44,410 nucleotides of DNA from an uncultured Campylobacter sp. (GTDB taxonomy: Bacteria > Campylobacterota > Campylobacteria > Campylobacterales > Campylobacteraceae): positions 1-44,410 of the forward strand of contig CALCKS010000236.1 of the NCBI GenBank assembly GCA_937965895.1, given 5' to 3'. Below, piece by piece: positions 17,278 through 25,859 of the stretch. Under the pieces are notes generated by a model. It worked only from the letters and a program-made list of their open reading frames with translations. It was not told where the DNA came from and searched no databases. Both the position numbers and the translations under genes were made by a program. Within the stretch, counting starts at the first letter, position 1. Each line of letters opens with the position of its first letter.

Positions 17278-18972
17278 ATGAAAAAGATTTTATTTTTGTC
17301 GCTTTTGCCGATCTTGGCGCTAGCCGTAGATCCCGAAGTAGCGAAAAAAAATGCCGAAATTTTCGGTATCTGGACGCTCATCCCGCCTGTAGTGGCGATA
17401 GTTTTGGCGTTTATCACCAAAGACGTCGTTTTGTCGCTGTTTATCGGCGTTTTTAGCGGTACGTTTCTTATAAACGTCATCGACTCAAGCATCCCGATGA
17501 CCTTCGTAAAGGGCTTTACCGACATCGTAAAAAGGGTCGTGGGCTCGCTGGCCGATAGCTGGAACGCGGGCATCGTGCTTCAGGTGCTTTGTATCGGCGG
17601 CGTGGTCGCGCTCATCACCAAAATGGGCGGAACCAAGGCCGTGGCGATATGGCTAAGCAAAAAGGCCAAAACAGGCGTTTCGGCTCAAATTTCAACCTGG
17701 GTGATGGGGCTTTTCGTCTTTTTCGACGACTATGCAAACTCTCTCATCGTGGGCCCGATCATGCGCCCGATAACGGACAAATTTAAAGTCTCTCGCGAAA
17801 AGCTAGCCTTTATCATCGACGCAACCGCCGCTCCGATCGCTGGCCTAGCCGTCATTTCGACTTGGGTCGGGCTTGAGATCTCGCTCATTAAACAAGGCTA
17901 CGAGCTCATCGGCATAACGAACGTAAACGCTTTTAGTATCTTTGTTGAGACGATGCCTTATAGATTTTACAACCTTTTCATGCTATTTTTCATCGTCTGC
18001 ACCGCGTTTATGGGGCGCGAATTTGCAGGTATGCTAAAAGCCGAGCGCAGAGCTAGAGCGGGCGAACTGCACCCTAGGCGCGGCGGAGCTATGATCGAGG
18101 ACGTCGAAGATAAGACGCTAGAGCCTAAAGAGAATATCAAACTGCAAAGCTCAAACGCTGTTATTCCGCTTTTGGTGCTTATTTTGGGCGCATTCGTTAG
18201 CTTTTACTTTAGCGGTTTGGGCGCGCTTGAGGGCGAGGCTCTTGAGAGCGCGAAGGCTCATCCCCTTACATTCCACACATTTCAAGCTACATTCGGCGCT
18301 GCCGATGCGTCCGTGGCGCTATTTCAGTCGGCTTTGCTAGCTACCGTGGTGGCGATATTTATGGCGGTTTATAGAAAAATTTTGACCGTTCGCGAGGCGA
18401 TAGAGACATGGGGCAAGGGCTGGAAAACCATGATAACTACGATCATCATCTTGCTTCTTGCGTGGTCGCTAAGCTCGGTTATCAAGGAGCTTGGCACGTC
18501 TCGCTACCTAGTCGATCTACTTTCGCAGTCTACGCCAAAGATCGTCCTTCCGGCGGCGATTTTTATGCTTGGTTCGTTTATCAGCTTTTCTACCGGCACC
18601 AGCTACGGCACGATGGGCATTTTGATGCCGCTTGCGATACCGCTAGCTAGCGCGGTGGGCATGCACAGCGGACTAGAGGGCGACGCCTTGCACGCTTATA
18701 TGATAGTAAATATCTCAGCCGTTTTAACTGGCGCGATATTTGGCGATCACTGCTCGCCGATCTCGGATACTACGATACTTTCGTCTATGGGCGCAGGATG
18801 TAACCATATCGACCACGTCCAGACTCAGATGCCTTATGCGCTTGCCGTTTGCGCGATCAGTATTTTTGCGGGATATTTCCCGACCGCGCTTGGCCTAAGC
18901 ATCTGGATAGTGCTTCCTTTAGGGCTTTTGGTGACGGCTTTGGTTGTTAGATTCGTCGGGCAAAGGGTTTAA
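17278..18972 (+). CDS. Na+/H+ antiporter, NhaC family
   Basis: 564 residues from the chosen ATG, an inner-membrane protein with a dozen or so hydrophobic segments. The first helix looks like a signal (KKILFLSLLPILALA). Charged and small-residue motifs such as FFDDYANSLIVGPIMRPITD and FSTGTSYGTMGILMPLAIPL, and GDHCSPISDTT, are those of the NhaC superfamily (Na+/H+ and related amino or carboxylic acid exchangers). The frame is open from 17221, but the ATG at 17278 has an AAAAAGGAG ribosome site and starts the signal-like helix. TrmA follows 2 bases after the stop. Confidence 0.9.
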   Translation: MKKILFLSLLPILALAVDPEVAKKNAEIFGIWTLIPPVVAIVLAFITKDVVLSLFIGVFSGTFLINVIDSSIPMTFVKGFTDIVKRVVGSLADSWNAGIVLQVLCIGGVVALITKMGGTKAVAIWLSKKAKTGVSAQISTWVMGLFVFFDDYANSLIVGPIMRPITDKFKVSREKLAFIIDATAAPIAGLAVISTWVGLEISLIKQGYELIGITNVNAFSIFVETMPYRFYNLFMLFFIVCTAFMGREFAGMLKAERRARAGELHPRRGGAMIEDVEDKTLEPKENIKLQSSNAVIPLLVLILGAFVSFYFSGLGALEGEALESAKAHPLTFHTFQATFGAADASVALFQSALLATVVAIFMAVYRKILTVREAIETWGKGWKTMITTIIILLLAWSLSSVIKELGTSRYLVDLLSQSTPKIVLPAAIFMLGSFISFSTGTSYGTMGILMPLAIPLASAVGMHSGLEGDALHAYMIVNISAVLTGAIFGDHCSPISDTTILSSMGAGCNHIDHVQTQMPYALAVCAISIFAGYFPTALGLSIWIVLPLGLLVTALVVRFVGQRV

Positions 18973-18974
18973 AT

Positions 18975-20108
18975 TTGCCAGATAAGTTTTGTAAATTTTT
19001 AGGAGAGTGCGGTAGTTGCACTCTTGATATGCCTTATGAGGAGCAAGTCGAGTTTAAAAAAGATCTCATAAGGCGCGAATTTGAACCCTTTTATAGCGGC
19101 GAATTTGAGTTTTTCGCCTCGCAGAGTGCTGCTTATCGCACTAGAGCGGAGTTTGGAATTTGGCACGATATTTGGCATAGCGCGGTCGATCTAGCATACA
19201 CGATGCACGGTGCCAAAACCAAGCGGATTATGATAGACGAATGCCCGAAAGTAGCCGCTCCTATCGCAAATTTGATGCCACGTTTGCTTGAAACGCTTAC
19301 TAAAAATCAAATTTTAAAAGAGAGGCTCTTTGGCGCCGAGTTTATCTCGTGCGAGAGCGGGATACTAGCGACGCTGCTCTATCATAAGCGCCTAGGCGAG
19401 GCCGAGCAGGGCGAGATAGAAAGCTTAGCGCGCGAGTTTGCCGGTCACCGCGTGACGATCGCTGCAAGGGCAAAGGGGCAAAAGCTGCTAAGCGGCGAGT
19501 TAAATTTAGAGGATCGCCTAAAAATCGGCGGTAAAATTTACAAATTTACATTCGGCGACGGAGCTTTTATCCAGCCAAACACCGCCGTAAACAAAAAGAT
19601 GATCGAGTGGGCGAAGAGCTGTGTAGAGCGCGGCGTGGATCTGCTTGAGCTTTACTGTGGACACGGCAACTTTACCGTTCCGCTAGCGGAAAAATTTAAG
19701 CGCGTTTTGGCAACCGAAATATCCAAAAGCTCGATCGCAAATGCGCTCAAAAACTGCGAACTAAACGGCGTAGATAACATCAAATTTTTGCGAATGAGCG
19801 CCGAGGAGCTGATGAGCGCGTTTGGGCGCGAGCGCGAGTTTAACCGCTTAAGAGAGCTTGATATCTTTAGCTACAACTTTTCGCACGTTTTGGTCGATCC
19901 GCCGCGCGCGGGACTCGATGAGAGCGTGATAAATTTCATCAAAAACTACGAAAATATCGTCTATATCTCCTGTTCGCCGCAGAGCCTAAAGCGCGATCTA
20001 ACGCAGCTTTCCTTAACGCACGAGGCGGTCAAATTTGCCGTGTTTGATCAATTTGCAAACACCGCTCACATCGAGTGCGGCGTGCTTTTAAAGAGTAAAA
20101 ATGCCTAG
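18975..20108 (+). CDS. trmA: tRNA (uracil-5-)-methyltransferase
   Basis: Makes m5U54 in the T-loop of tRNA. 377 residues; starts at a TTG just after the antiporter stop. SAM motif LELYCGHGNFTVPLAEKF, DPPRAGLD, and the nucleophile segment YISCSPQSLKRDL are TrmA signatures. The length and absence of a TRAM domain separate it from RlmC/RlmD. The stop overlaps the next gene by 8 bases. Confidence 0.92.
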   Translation: MPDKFCKFLGECGSCTLDMPYEEQVEFKKDLIRREFEPFYSGEFEFFASQSAAYRTRAEFGIWHDIWHSAVDLAYTMHGAKTKRIMIDECPKVAAPIANLMPRLLETLTKNQILKERLFGAEFISCESGILATLLYHKRLGEAEQGEIESLAREFAGHRVTIAARAKGQKLLSGELNLEDRLKIGGKIYKFTFGDGAFIQPNTAVNKKMIEWAKSCVERGVDLLELYCGHGNFTVPLAEKFKRVLATEISKSSIANALKNCELNGVDNIKFLRMSAEELMSAFGREREFNRLRELDIFSYNFSHVLVDPPRAGLDESVINFIKNYENIVYISCSPQSLKRDLTQLSLTHEAVKFAVFDQFANTAHIECGVLLKSKNA

Positions 20109-20496
20109 CGATCTAGGGCAAATTTTATCCTCTGCTAAAAATATCGCGGTCGTGGGCCTTAGTCCAGATGGGAGCAAGCCTAGCAACGAGGTGGCAAAAT
20201 TTCTCATCGAGAGCGGTTTTAACGTATTTCCCGTCTATCCAAAATTTGATGAAATTTTAGGACGCAAGGTTTATAGAAATTTAACTGAAATAGATGAAAA
20301 TATCGACGTCATAGTGATGTTTAGAAAAGGCGAGTTTGCGAGCGAGCTAGTAAAGGACGCCGTCAAAAAAGGCGTAAAAACGCTGTGGCTGCAGCTTGAT
20401 ATAACAAATGACGCCGCAGGAGTGATCGCACGCGAAAACGGGATAAATTTTGTGCAAGATAAGTGTATAAAAATCGAGCTAAAAAGGCTTGATTAG
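20101..20496 (+). CDS. CoA-binding-domain protein (YccU-like)
   Basis: 131 residues forming a single Rossmann-like CoA-binding domain. NIAVVGLSPDGSKPSNEVAKFL at the start and later VYPKFDEILGRKVY and LWLQLD match the YccU / CoA_binding_2 family. The biochemical role is not settled. Co-transcribed with trmA by overlap. Confidence 0.85.
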   Translation: MPSDLGQILSSAKNIAVVGLSPDGSKPSNEVAKFLIESGFNVFPVYPKFDEILGRKVYRNLTEIDENIDVIVMFRKGEFASELVKDAVKKGVKTLWLQLDITNDAAGVIARENGINFVQDKCIKIELKRLD

Positions 20497-20559
20497 GCTA
20501 AATTTGGCGGCAAGGCGCAATTTTTTAAGGCGTAAATTTGAGAATTTGATCAAATTTTA

Positions 20560-20701
20560 AAGCATTCTAAAAACCAAATAAAAAACTAAAATGCGGTAGC
20601 ACGCGATAAAAAATAAAGAAAACGTAAGCAAAAATACGGTAAATAAACGCACAAGCAAAAGCGATAAAAAGTAAAATTTAAACAAAAAACGAAAGGCTAA
20701 A
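20560..20701 (+). promoter_or_regulatory. A-rich, T-poor leader of ilvA
   Basis: Around 140 bases before the ilvA ATG are dominated by A with very few T on the plus strand from about 20570 to 20680. Only a two-codon frame (ATG CGG TAG, at 20591) is seen, not a branched-chain leader peptide. Role unknown; it may be an unstructured untranslated region. Confidence 0.3.
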
Positions 20702-21913
20702 ATGATCTCTCTAAATAAAATAATCCAAGCCAAGCGCACGATAAGCGGCTTTGTGTACAAGACGCCGTTTGCCTACAGTGCAAAGCTAAGCCTCGCAAGT
20801 GGCGCGCTCATCTACCTAAAAGAGGAAAATCTCCAGCGCACGGGCGCGTACAAGATTCGCGGCGCGTACAATAAAATCGCAAATTTAAGCGCGCAGGAGC
20901 GTAAAAAAGGCGTCGTCGCGGCAAGCGCGGGCAATCATGCCCAAGGCGTGGCTATTTCAGCGCGCGAGTTTAAGACGCCCGCTACCATCGTGATGCCAGA
21001 GTCCACGCCGCTTTTAAAGGTGCTAGGCACCAAAGATCTAGGCGCCGAAGTGATCCTAAAGGGCGATAACTTCGACGAGGCCTACGCCTACGCCGTTGAG
21101 TACGCCAAGCAGCAGGGCATGAGCTTTATTCATCCATTTGACGACGAGTACGTGATGGCTGGGCAGGGCACGGTGGGGCTAGAGATGCTTGACGATCTGG
21201 CCGAGCTTGAGACTATCATCGTACCGGTTGGCGGTGGCGGGCTAATCAGCGGCATATCAAGCTGCGTAAAACAGGTGAATCCAGACATCCGCGTGGTCGC
21301 CGTGAGCGCAAAGGGCGCGCCTGCTATGTTTAACAGCTTTAGCGCTAAAAAAAGCATAAACTCAAAAACCGTGCGCACGATCGCCGACGGTATCGCGGTT
21401 CGCGATGCTAGCGAGACGACTCTGGCAAATATACTTGAGTGCGTGGACGAGTTCGTGCAGGTTGATGACGAGGAGATCGCAAACGCGATTTTGTTCCTGC
21501 TTGAGACGCAAAAGATCGTGGTCGAGGGCGCGGGTGCGGTCGGCGTAGCTAGTATCCTGCACAACAAGGTCAAATTTAAGGCCGGCGAGCGTATCGGCAT
21601 CGTGCTAAGCGGCGGAAACATCGACGTGCAGATGCTAAACGTCATCATCGAAAAAGGTCTCATAAAGTCGCACCGCAAGATGGCGCTACAAATCACGCTG
21701 ATAGATAAACCCGGCGCGCTCATGAGCCTAACCGATAGCCTAAAGATCGCAAATGCCAACATAGTAAAGATCGACTACGACCGCTTCTCCACGAGTCTGG
21801 AGTACGGCGACGCTAATATCACGATCACGCTGGAAACCAAGGGTGAAGACCATCAAGAACTCATCAAAAAAGTGCTTAGAGAGCATGATTTTAAATTTAT
21901 TCAGGTGTTTTAA
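20702..21913 (+). CDS. ilvA: Threonine ammonia-lyase (threonine dehydratase)
   Basis: Makes 2-oxobutanoate from threonine for isoleucine synthesis. 403 residues: a PLP fold-II catalytic domain with lysine K51 in ENLQRTGAYKIRGAY and the glycine loop VGGGGLISG, then a single ACT domain (from about residue 327, MALQITLIDKPGALMSL). One ACT domain and this length fit the shorter threonine dehydratase form rather than E. coli IlvA with two regulatory domains; the ACT domain suggests allosteric control. A GAAAGG site precedes the ATG. Confidence 0.93.
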   Translation: MISLNKIIQAKRTISGFVYKTPFAYSAKLSLASGALIYLKEENLQRTGAYKIRGAYNKIANLSAQERKKGVVAASAGNHAQGVAISAREFKTPATIVMPESTPLLKVLGTKDLGAEVILKGDNFDEAYAYAVEYAKQQGMSFIHPFDDEYVMAGQGTVGLEMLDDLAELETIIVPVGGGGLISGISSCVKQVNPDIRVVAVSAKGAPAMFNSFSAKKSINSKTVRTIADGIAVRDASETTLANILECVDEFVQVDDEEIANAILFLLETQKIVVEGAGAVGVASILHNKVKFKAGERIGIVLSGGNIDVQMLNVIIEKGLIKSHRKMALQITLIDKPGALMSLTDSLKIANANIVKIDYDRFSTSLEYGDANITITLETKGEDHQELIKKVLREHDFKFIQVF

Positions 21914-21948
21914 GCTATTTAAATTTGCCTCAAATTTGCGTAAAATTT

Positions 21949-21977
21949 AAAACCCGTATCTCAAAGGTGCGGGTTTT
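21949..21977 (+). terminator. Rho-independent terminator after ilvA
   Basis: AAAACCCG (21949-21956) pairs with CGGGTTTT (21970-21977) over a 13-base loop, 36 bases after the stop, with the T's forming part of the 3' arm. Confidence 0.65.
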
Positions 21978-22115
21978 GCTAAACTGCACCGAATCTAAAA
22001 GCTCGCTAAATTTAAACTTACGATCCAAATTTATACCGATATAAAACAGCCAAAAACTCAAATTTAACGATTATTTTAACGAATTTCGCTAAAATCGCCT
22101 TTTAAAGGAGCAAAG

Positions 22116-22802
22116 ATGATAGATGTTACAAGCCTTATTTTAGCGATTTTGCTGGCGATTTGCGTATTTACGATTTTTAGATTTAATAAAGCCTTAAAAA
22201 CCGCGCAAAAGCCTGCGATGACGCAGATTAGCACCGAGATATCGCAGCTAAAATCCATCGGCGAGCTATCTGTTTTTCAGGTCTATAGCAAAGAAATCGT
22301 GACCAAAACCGACCACGCATTTGGTAGCTTTGGCAAGGAGTATCTGCGCTGGCTGGTGAGCGAGAAAAAGCTCTCGATGATATTTGAGTTTGAGATAAAT
22401 TTCATCTACGACCTAACGAGCCCGCGCCTAGAGATCGTAAACGTCGCGAGCGAGGAGTATCTCATCAAGATGCCGCCTTGCAAATACAAATTTTCGATCG
22501 CGAATATGAAATTTTACGACGAGAAAAACGGTAAATTTATCCCGTTTTTGCTGCCTGATTCGCTAAATGGATTTTTCGGTAGCAGCTTTAGCGAGGAGGA
22601 TAAAAACAGGCTCATCGAGGAGGCGCGCGCCGAAGTAGAAAAGATGTCTGTACGCCTGATAAATCAACTCCAGTCCAAGATCCACAAATCCGCGCGCGAT
22701 ACGCTGGAGGCGATCGCAAAGAGCTTCGGGGCTAGGGCGGTAAGGTTTGAGTTTAACGACGAGGGCGAGCAGGTCAGGCTAAATCTGCAAAACGTGGCGT
22801 GA
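22116..22802 (+). CDS. DUF4230-like membrane-anchored protein
   Basis: 228 residues. An N-terminal hydrophobic helix (about residues 4-22) is followed by a domain with features of DUF4230 proteins: SIGELSVFQVYSKEIVTKTDH, a mid-domain containing the IFEFEINFIYDLT strand pattern, and a C-terminal amphipathic helix with EARAEVEKMSVRLINQLQ. These proteins are membrane-tethered with unknown role. AAAGGAG precedes the ATG. The MOSC gene follows 7 bases later, suggesting a two-gene transcript. Confidence 0.72.
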   Translation: MIDVTSLILAILLAICVFTIFRFNKALKTAQKPAMTQISTEISQLKSIGELSVFQVYSKEIVTKTDHAFGSFGKEYLRWLVSEKKLSMIFEFEINFIYDLTSPRLEIVNVASEEYLIKMPPCKYKFSIANMKFYDEKNGKFIPFLLPDSLNGFFGSSFSEEDKNRLIEEARAEVEKMSVRLINQLQSKIHKSARDTLEAIAKSFGARAVRFEFNDEGEQVRLNLQNVA

Positions 22803-22809
22803 GGTCAAG

Positions 22810-23499
22810 ATGGCATTTCTAAAAGCGCTTTTGATAGGTAAAGCAAGACTGTACGGTAGCGTGGCAGCCACGGACGAGCTAGGTAAGGCGTGGCGCTCAG
22901 CGATATTTAAGAGCGCGCAGACTGGCGAAATTTACGCAGGTGAGCTTGGCTTTGAGGGCGACGAGGTGGCTGATACGAAGCATCACGGCGGCGTAAATAA
23001 AGCCGTGTTTGCAAATTCGCTCGAAAACTATCCCGCGTGGGAAGCTTATCTTGGGCTTAAAAATTTACCGCTGGGCGCGATGGGCGAAAATTTGACCATT
23101 AGCGGGCTGGATGAAAATAGCGTAAACGTGGGCGACGTGCATAAAATCGGCTCGCTAGTGCTACAAGTAACTCAGCCGCGAAAACCGTGTTTTAAGCTCG
23201 CAAAACGCTGGGGAAATGCAAATTTGGCTAAAGAGATTTTTGCCACGGGGCTAACCGGCTGGTACTATAAAGTACTAGAAAACGGCTTGTGTAAGGCTGG
23301 CTGCGAGGTGGAAATCCTGCAAAAAAACGAAAATGCTCTAAGCGTAATGCAAATAAATAAACTGTTTTTTAATCCGAGTGAAAATTTGGATTTATTGCCT
23401 AAATTTAGGGCTCTTGAGGCGCTCCCTGCTAGCTGGCAGGACGATATAAACAGACGCTTAAATGGCTCATATAGCACGGCTTTTATGGAAAAACTTTGA
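22810..23499 (+). CDS. MOSC-domain protein, YiiM-like
   Basis: 229 residues with a MOSC domain over about residues 35-165. The segments GDEVADTKHHGGVNKAVF, GAMGENLTISGLDE and VTQPRKPCFKLAKRWG, including its conserved cysteine, match the YiiM branch, which in E. coli takes part in molybdenum-cofactor-dependent reduction of N-hydroxylated compounds. A C-terminal extension follows. A molybdenum link is notable because a molybdoenzyme (torA) lies 7 kb downstream, but co-function is only inferred. Confidence 0.85.
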   Translation: MAFLKALLIGKARLYGSVAATDELGKAWRSAIFKSAQTGEIYAGELGFEGDEVADTKHHGGVNKAVFANSLENYPAWEAYLGLKNLPLGAMGENLTISGLDENSVNVGDVHKIGSLVLQVTQPRKPCFKLAKRWGNANLAKEIFATGLTGWYYKVLENGLCKAGCEVEILQKNENALSVMQINKLFFNPSENLDLLPKFRALEALPASWQDDINRRLNGSYSTAFMEKL

Positions 23500-23526
23500 A
23501 AAAACGGCAAAAATTTGCCAAAAAGC

Positions 23527-23555
23527 TTGACAAATAAGGTAAAAATATATATAAT
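23527..23555 (+). promoter_or_regulatory. Consensus sigma70 promoter for the tRNA pair
   Basis: TTGACA at 23527-23532 and TATAAT at 23550-23555 with exactly 17 bases between, ending 19 bases before the tRNA-Gln gene. A full consensus -35 is unusual in Campylobacter, where -35 boxes are weak, and fits a strong stable-RNA promoter. Confidence 0.85.
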
Positions 23556-23574
23556 CACCTTTCTTTTTACAGGC

Positions 23575-23649
23575 TGGGGTATCGCCAAGCGGTAAGGCAA
23601 TTGGTTTTGGTCCAATCATCCAGAGGTTCGAATCCTCTTACCCCATCCA
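23575..23649 (+). tRNA. tRNA-Gln (anticodon TTG)
   Basis: Acceptor arms TGGGGTA / TACCCCA, discriminator T and an encoded CCA end (23647-23649). The anticodon stem ATTGG/CCAAT carries loop TTTTGGT with TTG at positions 34-36; the T-arm has GGTTCGAATCC. Followed 12 bases later by a second tRNA on the same transcript. Confidence 0.97.
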
Positions 23650-23661
23650 CTCAAATTTCAT

Positions 23662-23736
<75 letters not shown>

Positions 23737-23798
23737 AATCTAAAATTTATCCTTCACTTACTCCAAAAAATCAAATTTTGAATTAAAGAAAATTATTT

Positions 23799-24242
23799 AT
23801 GAACTTTGACGTATCTCAAATTTTAATCGTTTTACTGCTGATCGTAATCGTTTTGCTGGCTTTAAAGCTATTTAAAAAGCAAAAAATCAAGCAAACTAGA
23901 TACAAAAGCGATAGCGGCGATACGGTAAAAAGCCGCGCCGAGCTCATTCTGGCAAATTGGCTATTTTACCGCGGTATAGATTTTATCTACGAGAAAAAGG
24001 TGCCGACCAAAGAGCGCGTCATTAGTGATTTTTATTTGACGCAAAGCGAAATTTATATCGAATTTTGGGGACTTGAAACACCGCAGTATCTAAAAAGAAA
24101 AAGTAAAAAAATCAAAATTTACAAGAAAAACCGCCTAAAACTCATCCAAATGAACGACGACAGCCTGCGCGATCTAAACGCGTTTTTCGCCAAAGAATTT
24201 GCAAAACTCGGCGCAAAATATCAAATCAAGCTGAGACCGTAA
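23799..24242 (+). CDS. Membrane-anchored PD-(D/E)XK nuclease-like protein
   Basis: 147 residues. A strong hydrophobic helix (about residues 7-23) is followed by a basic linker, then a compact domain with KSRAELILANWLFYRGIDF, then ISDFYLT and YIEFWG. The order E...D...E-x-(F/W)-G resembles the restriction-endonuclease-like core often found in small proteins attached to UvrD-type helicases; a lysine usually expected in E-x-K is F here, so activity is uncertain. Cytoplasm-facing nuclease tethered to the membrane is an inference. It lies directly after the tRNA genes. Confidence 0.65.
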   Translation: MNFDVSQILIVLLLIVIVLLALKLFKKQKIKQTRYKSDSGDTVKSRAELILANWLFYRGIDFIYEKKVPTKERVISDFYLTQSEIYIEFWGLETPQYLKRKSKKIKIYKKNRLKLIQMNDDSLRDLNAFFAKEFAKLGAKYQIKLRP

Positions 24243-24471
24243 AATTCGTCAAACTATTTAAAATTGTTCGCACTCGTTTGAAAAAGATACCGGTTATAAT
24301 AGTTTAAGTGTTGGTATTGCGACCATGGCTGCCGATCGCAGTGCGCGAGCAATAAAACCGTTTGAACAAGAGCGCGGATGTGGTCATTAAAAAGATTTAC
24401 CACTCGCGTAACGCTAAGCGAGCATTTATGCTTTTAAGGTCGGCAAATTTGCTCCAAAACAGTTCCAATCA

Positions 24472-24501
24472 GCGGCGAGTTTGATCAAATTTAGTCGCCG
24501 C
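24472..24501. other. Isolated 7-pair hairpin in gene-free DNA
   Basis: GCGGCGA (24472-24478) and TCGCCGC (24495-24501) are perfect arms around a loop containing TTGATCAA. No T-run follows. It could close a small RNA or be a protein-binding palindrome. Confidence 0.35.
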
Positions 24502-24813
24502 GATGAAAAACAACCCAAATCGTATCGCGCTCCATTTTAAGGTTTGACAAATTTAATCAAAATAACAATTCTTGTAAATTTGCCTCACGCATATTATTAT
24601 CGCCAAATTTAACCTTTAACATTTTCAAGGTGCGGGTTATGCCCAAAATCGGTCAAATTTAATAAATCCGTAAAAATTAAACAAAAACTTACAAGCCTGG
24701 TCGCTTCGTTTAAATTTAACTAAAGCCCGTTCGCGCCGCGTTTGGCTACATCTAAAAGTCCGTAAAATCTCAAGCCAAGCCCGCGCAAAAGCCTAAATTC
24801 AAAGCTAAAAATG

Positions 24814-24819
24814 TATAAT
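24814..24819 (+). promoter_or_regulatory. Putative -10 box for ribB
   Basis: TATAAT 29 bases before the ribB ATG, giving a short untranslated leader with an AAGGAA ribosome site. The leader is too short for an FMN riboswitch and none is visible upstream. Confidence 0.55.
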
Positions 24820-24848
24820 TACCCCAAATTTTTAAACAAGGAATAACA

Positions 24849-25859
24849 ATGGATAGAGTAGAGCAGGCCATAAACGACATCAAAAACGGCAAAATGGTCG
24901 TAATGGTCGACGATGAGGATCGCGAAAACGAGGGTGATCTGGTATTTGCGGCGACCTTTAGCGACACGCAAAAGGTAAATTTCGCCATAACTCACGCAAA
25001 AGGCGTGCTGTGCCTCGCGCTAAACGAGGAGATCGCGCGTCGCCTCGATCTAAATTTGATGGTGGATAAAAACACGTCCTGCCACGAGACGGCGTTTACC
25101 GTCACCATAGACGCCAAAAACACGACGACGGGCGTGAGCGCATACGAGCGCGACGTCACGATCCGCCTAGCGGCCGATCCGATGTCAAAGCCTGAGGATT
25201 TCGTGCGCCCGGGACATATTTTCCCGCTCATCGCTAAAAAAGGCGGCGTACTAAGCCGCACCGGACACACCGAAGGCTCGGTCGATCTATGCAAATGCGC
25301 AGGCCTAACGCAAGCAGCCGTCATCTGCGAGATCGTAAAAGAGGACGGAAATATGGCCCGCAGACCTGATCTAGAGGCATTTTGCGAGAAATTCGGGCTA
25401 AATATGGTCTCGGTTTCCGAGCTCGTGCAGTACCGCCTAAAACACGAAAGCCTAATAGAGATAAAAGAAAAAAGCGCGGCTAAGATAGCTGGCTTTGACG
25501 CCCTAAAATGCGAGATCCTAGATCACAAAGGCGAGCGACACTATGCCTTTGTTTTCGGCGAGATAAAGGACAAAACCGCGGTCAAATTTCATCAAATTTC
25601 AAGCGACGTCGAGCTGCTATGCTCCGATAAATTCGCCGAGCTGCTGGAGTCGCTCGAGTATCTATCCAAAAACGGCGGCGTCGCGGTATTTTTACAAGGC
25701 GAGGAAAAGTGCGGCGGACAGGTCAAGGACTACGGCATCGGCGCGCAAATTTTACACAAGCTAGGCGTCAGCCGTATCGAGCTTTTAAGCGCGAATAAAA
25801 ACAAAGATTTCGTCGCGTTAAAAGGCTTTGGGCTTGACATCGCGGGCTATAAAGAATAA
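24849..25859 (+). CDS. ribB: 3,4-dihydroxy-2-butanone 4-phosphate synthase with a decayed GTP cyclohydrolase II tail
   Basis: 336 residues. The first ~200 are a complete RibB domain that makes the four-carbon precursor of riboflavin from ribulose 5-phosphate: DDEDRENEGDLV at 21-32, RPGHIFPL and RTGH140TEGSVDL are intact. The C-terminal ~130 residues are related to GTP cyclohydrolase II (DYGIGAQILHKLGVSRIELL and LKGFGLDIAGY are recognisable), but the zinc-binding cysteine cluster (R-C-D-C-G) and the GTP-binding part are gone, so that half should be inactive. This shape is common in epsilon-proteobacteria, which carry a separate RibA. The symbol ribA or ribBA is sometimes given to it. Confidence 0.92.
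   Translation: MDRVEQAINDIKNGKMVVMVDDEDRENEGDLVFAATFSDTQKVNFAITHAKGVLCLALNEEIARRLDLNLMVDKNTSCHETAFTVTIDAKNTTTGVSAYERDVTIRLAADPMSKPEDFVRPGHIFPLIAKKGGVLSRTGHTEGSVDLCKCAGLTQAAVICEIVKEDGNMARRPDLEAFCEKFGLNMVSVSELVQYRLKHESLIEIKEKSAAKIAGFDALKCEILDHKGERHYAFVFGEIKDKTAVKFHQISSDVELLCSDKFAELLESLEYLSKNGGVAVFLQGEEKCGGQVKDYGIGAQILHKLGVSRIELLSANKNKDFVALKGFGLDIAGYKE

Larger units (their letters stand above)
24243..24848. other. 600-base gene-free stretch before ribB
   Basis: No coding frame with a ribosome site was found. It holds a TATAAT with preceding TTGAAA-like bases at 24295-24300, then a GC-richer stretch (24305-24420) with short inverted segments such as TGCGA/TCGCA (24318-24340), then a hairpin at 24472-24501, and lastly AAATTT-rich DNA up to the ribB promoter. 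A non-coding transcript from about 24307 to 24500 is possible but unproven. Confidence 0.3.

Noticed and set aside
20557..20760. 67-residue hydrophobic frame antisense to the ilvA leader
   Set aside because: Its Phe/Leu richness simply mirrors the A-rich plus strand; no ribosome site or homologue recognised.
21130..21762. 210-residue frame antisense to ilvA
   Set aside because: Lies wholly within ilvA, low-complexity Ser/Thr/Ile composition, no ribosome site.
24307..24420. tmRNA, SRP RNA or RNase P RNA in the gap before ribB
   Set aside because: None of their conserved core sequences can be found there.
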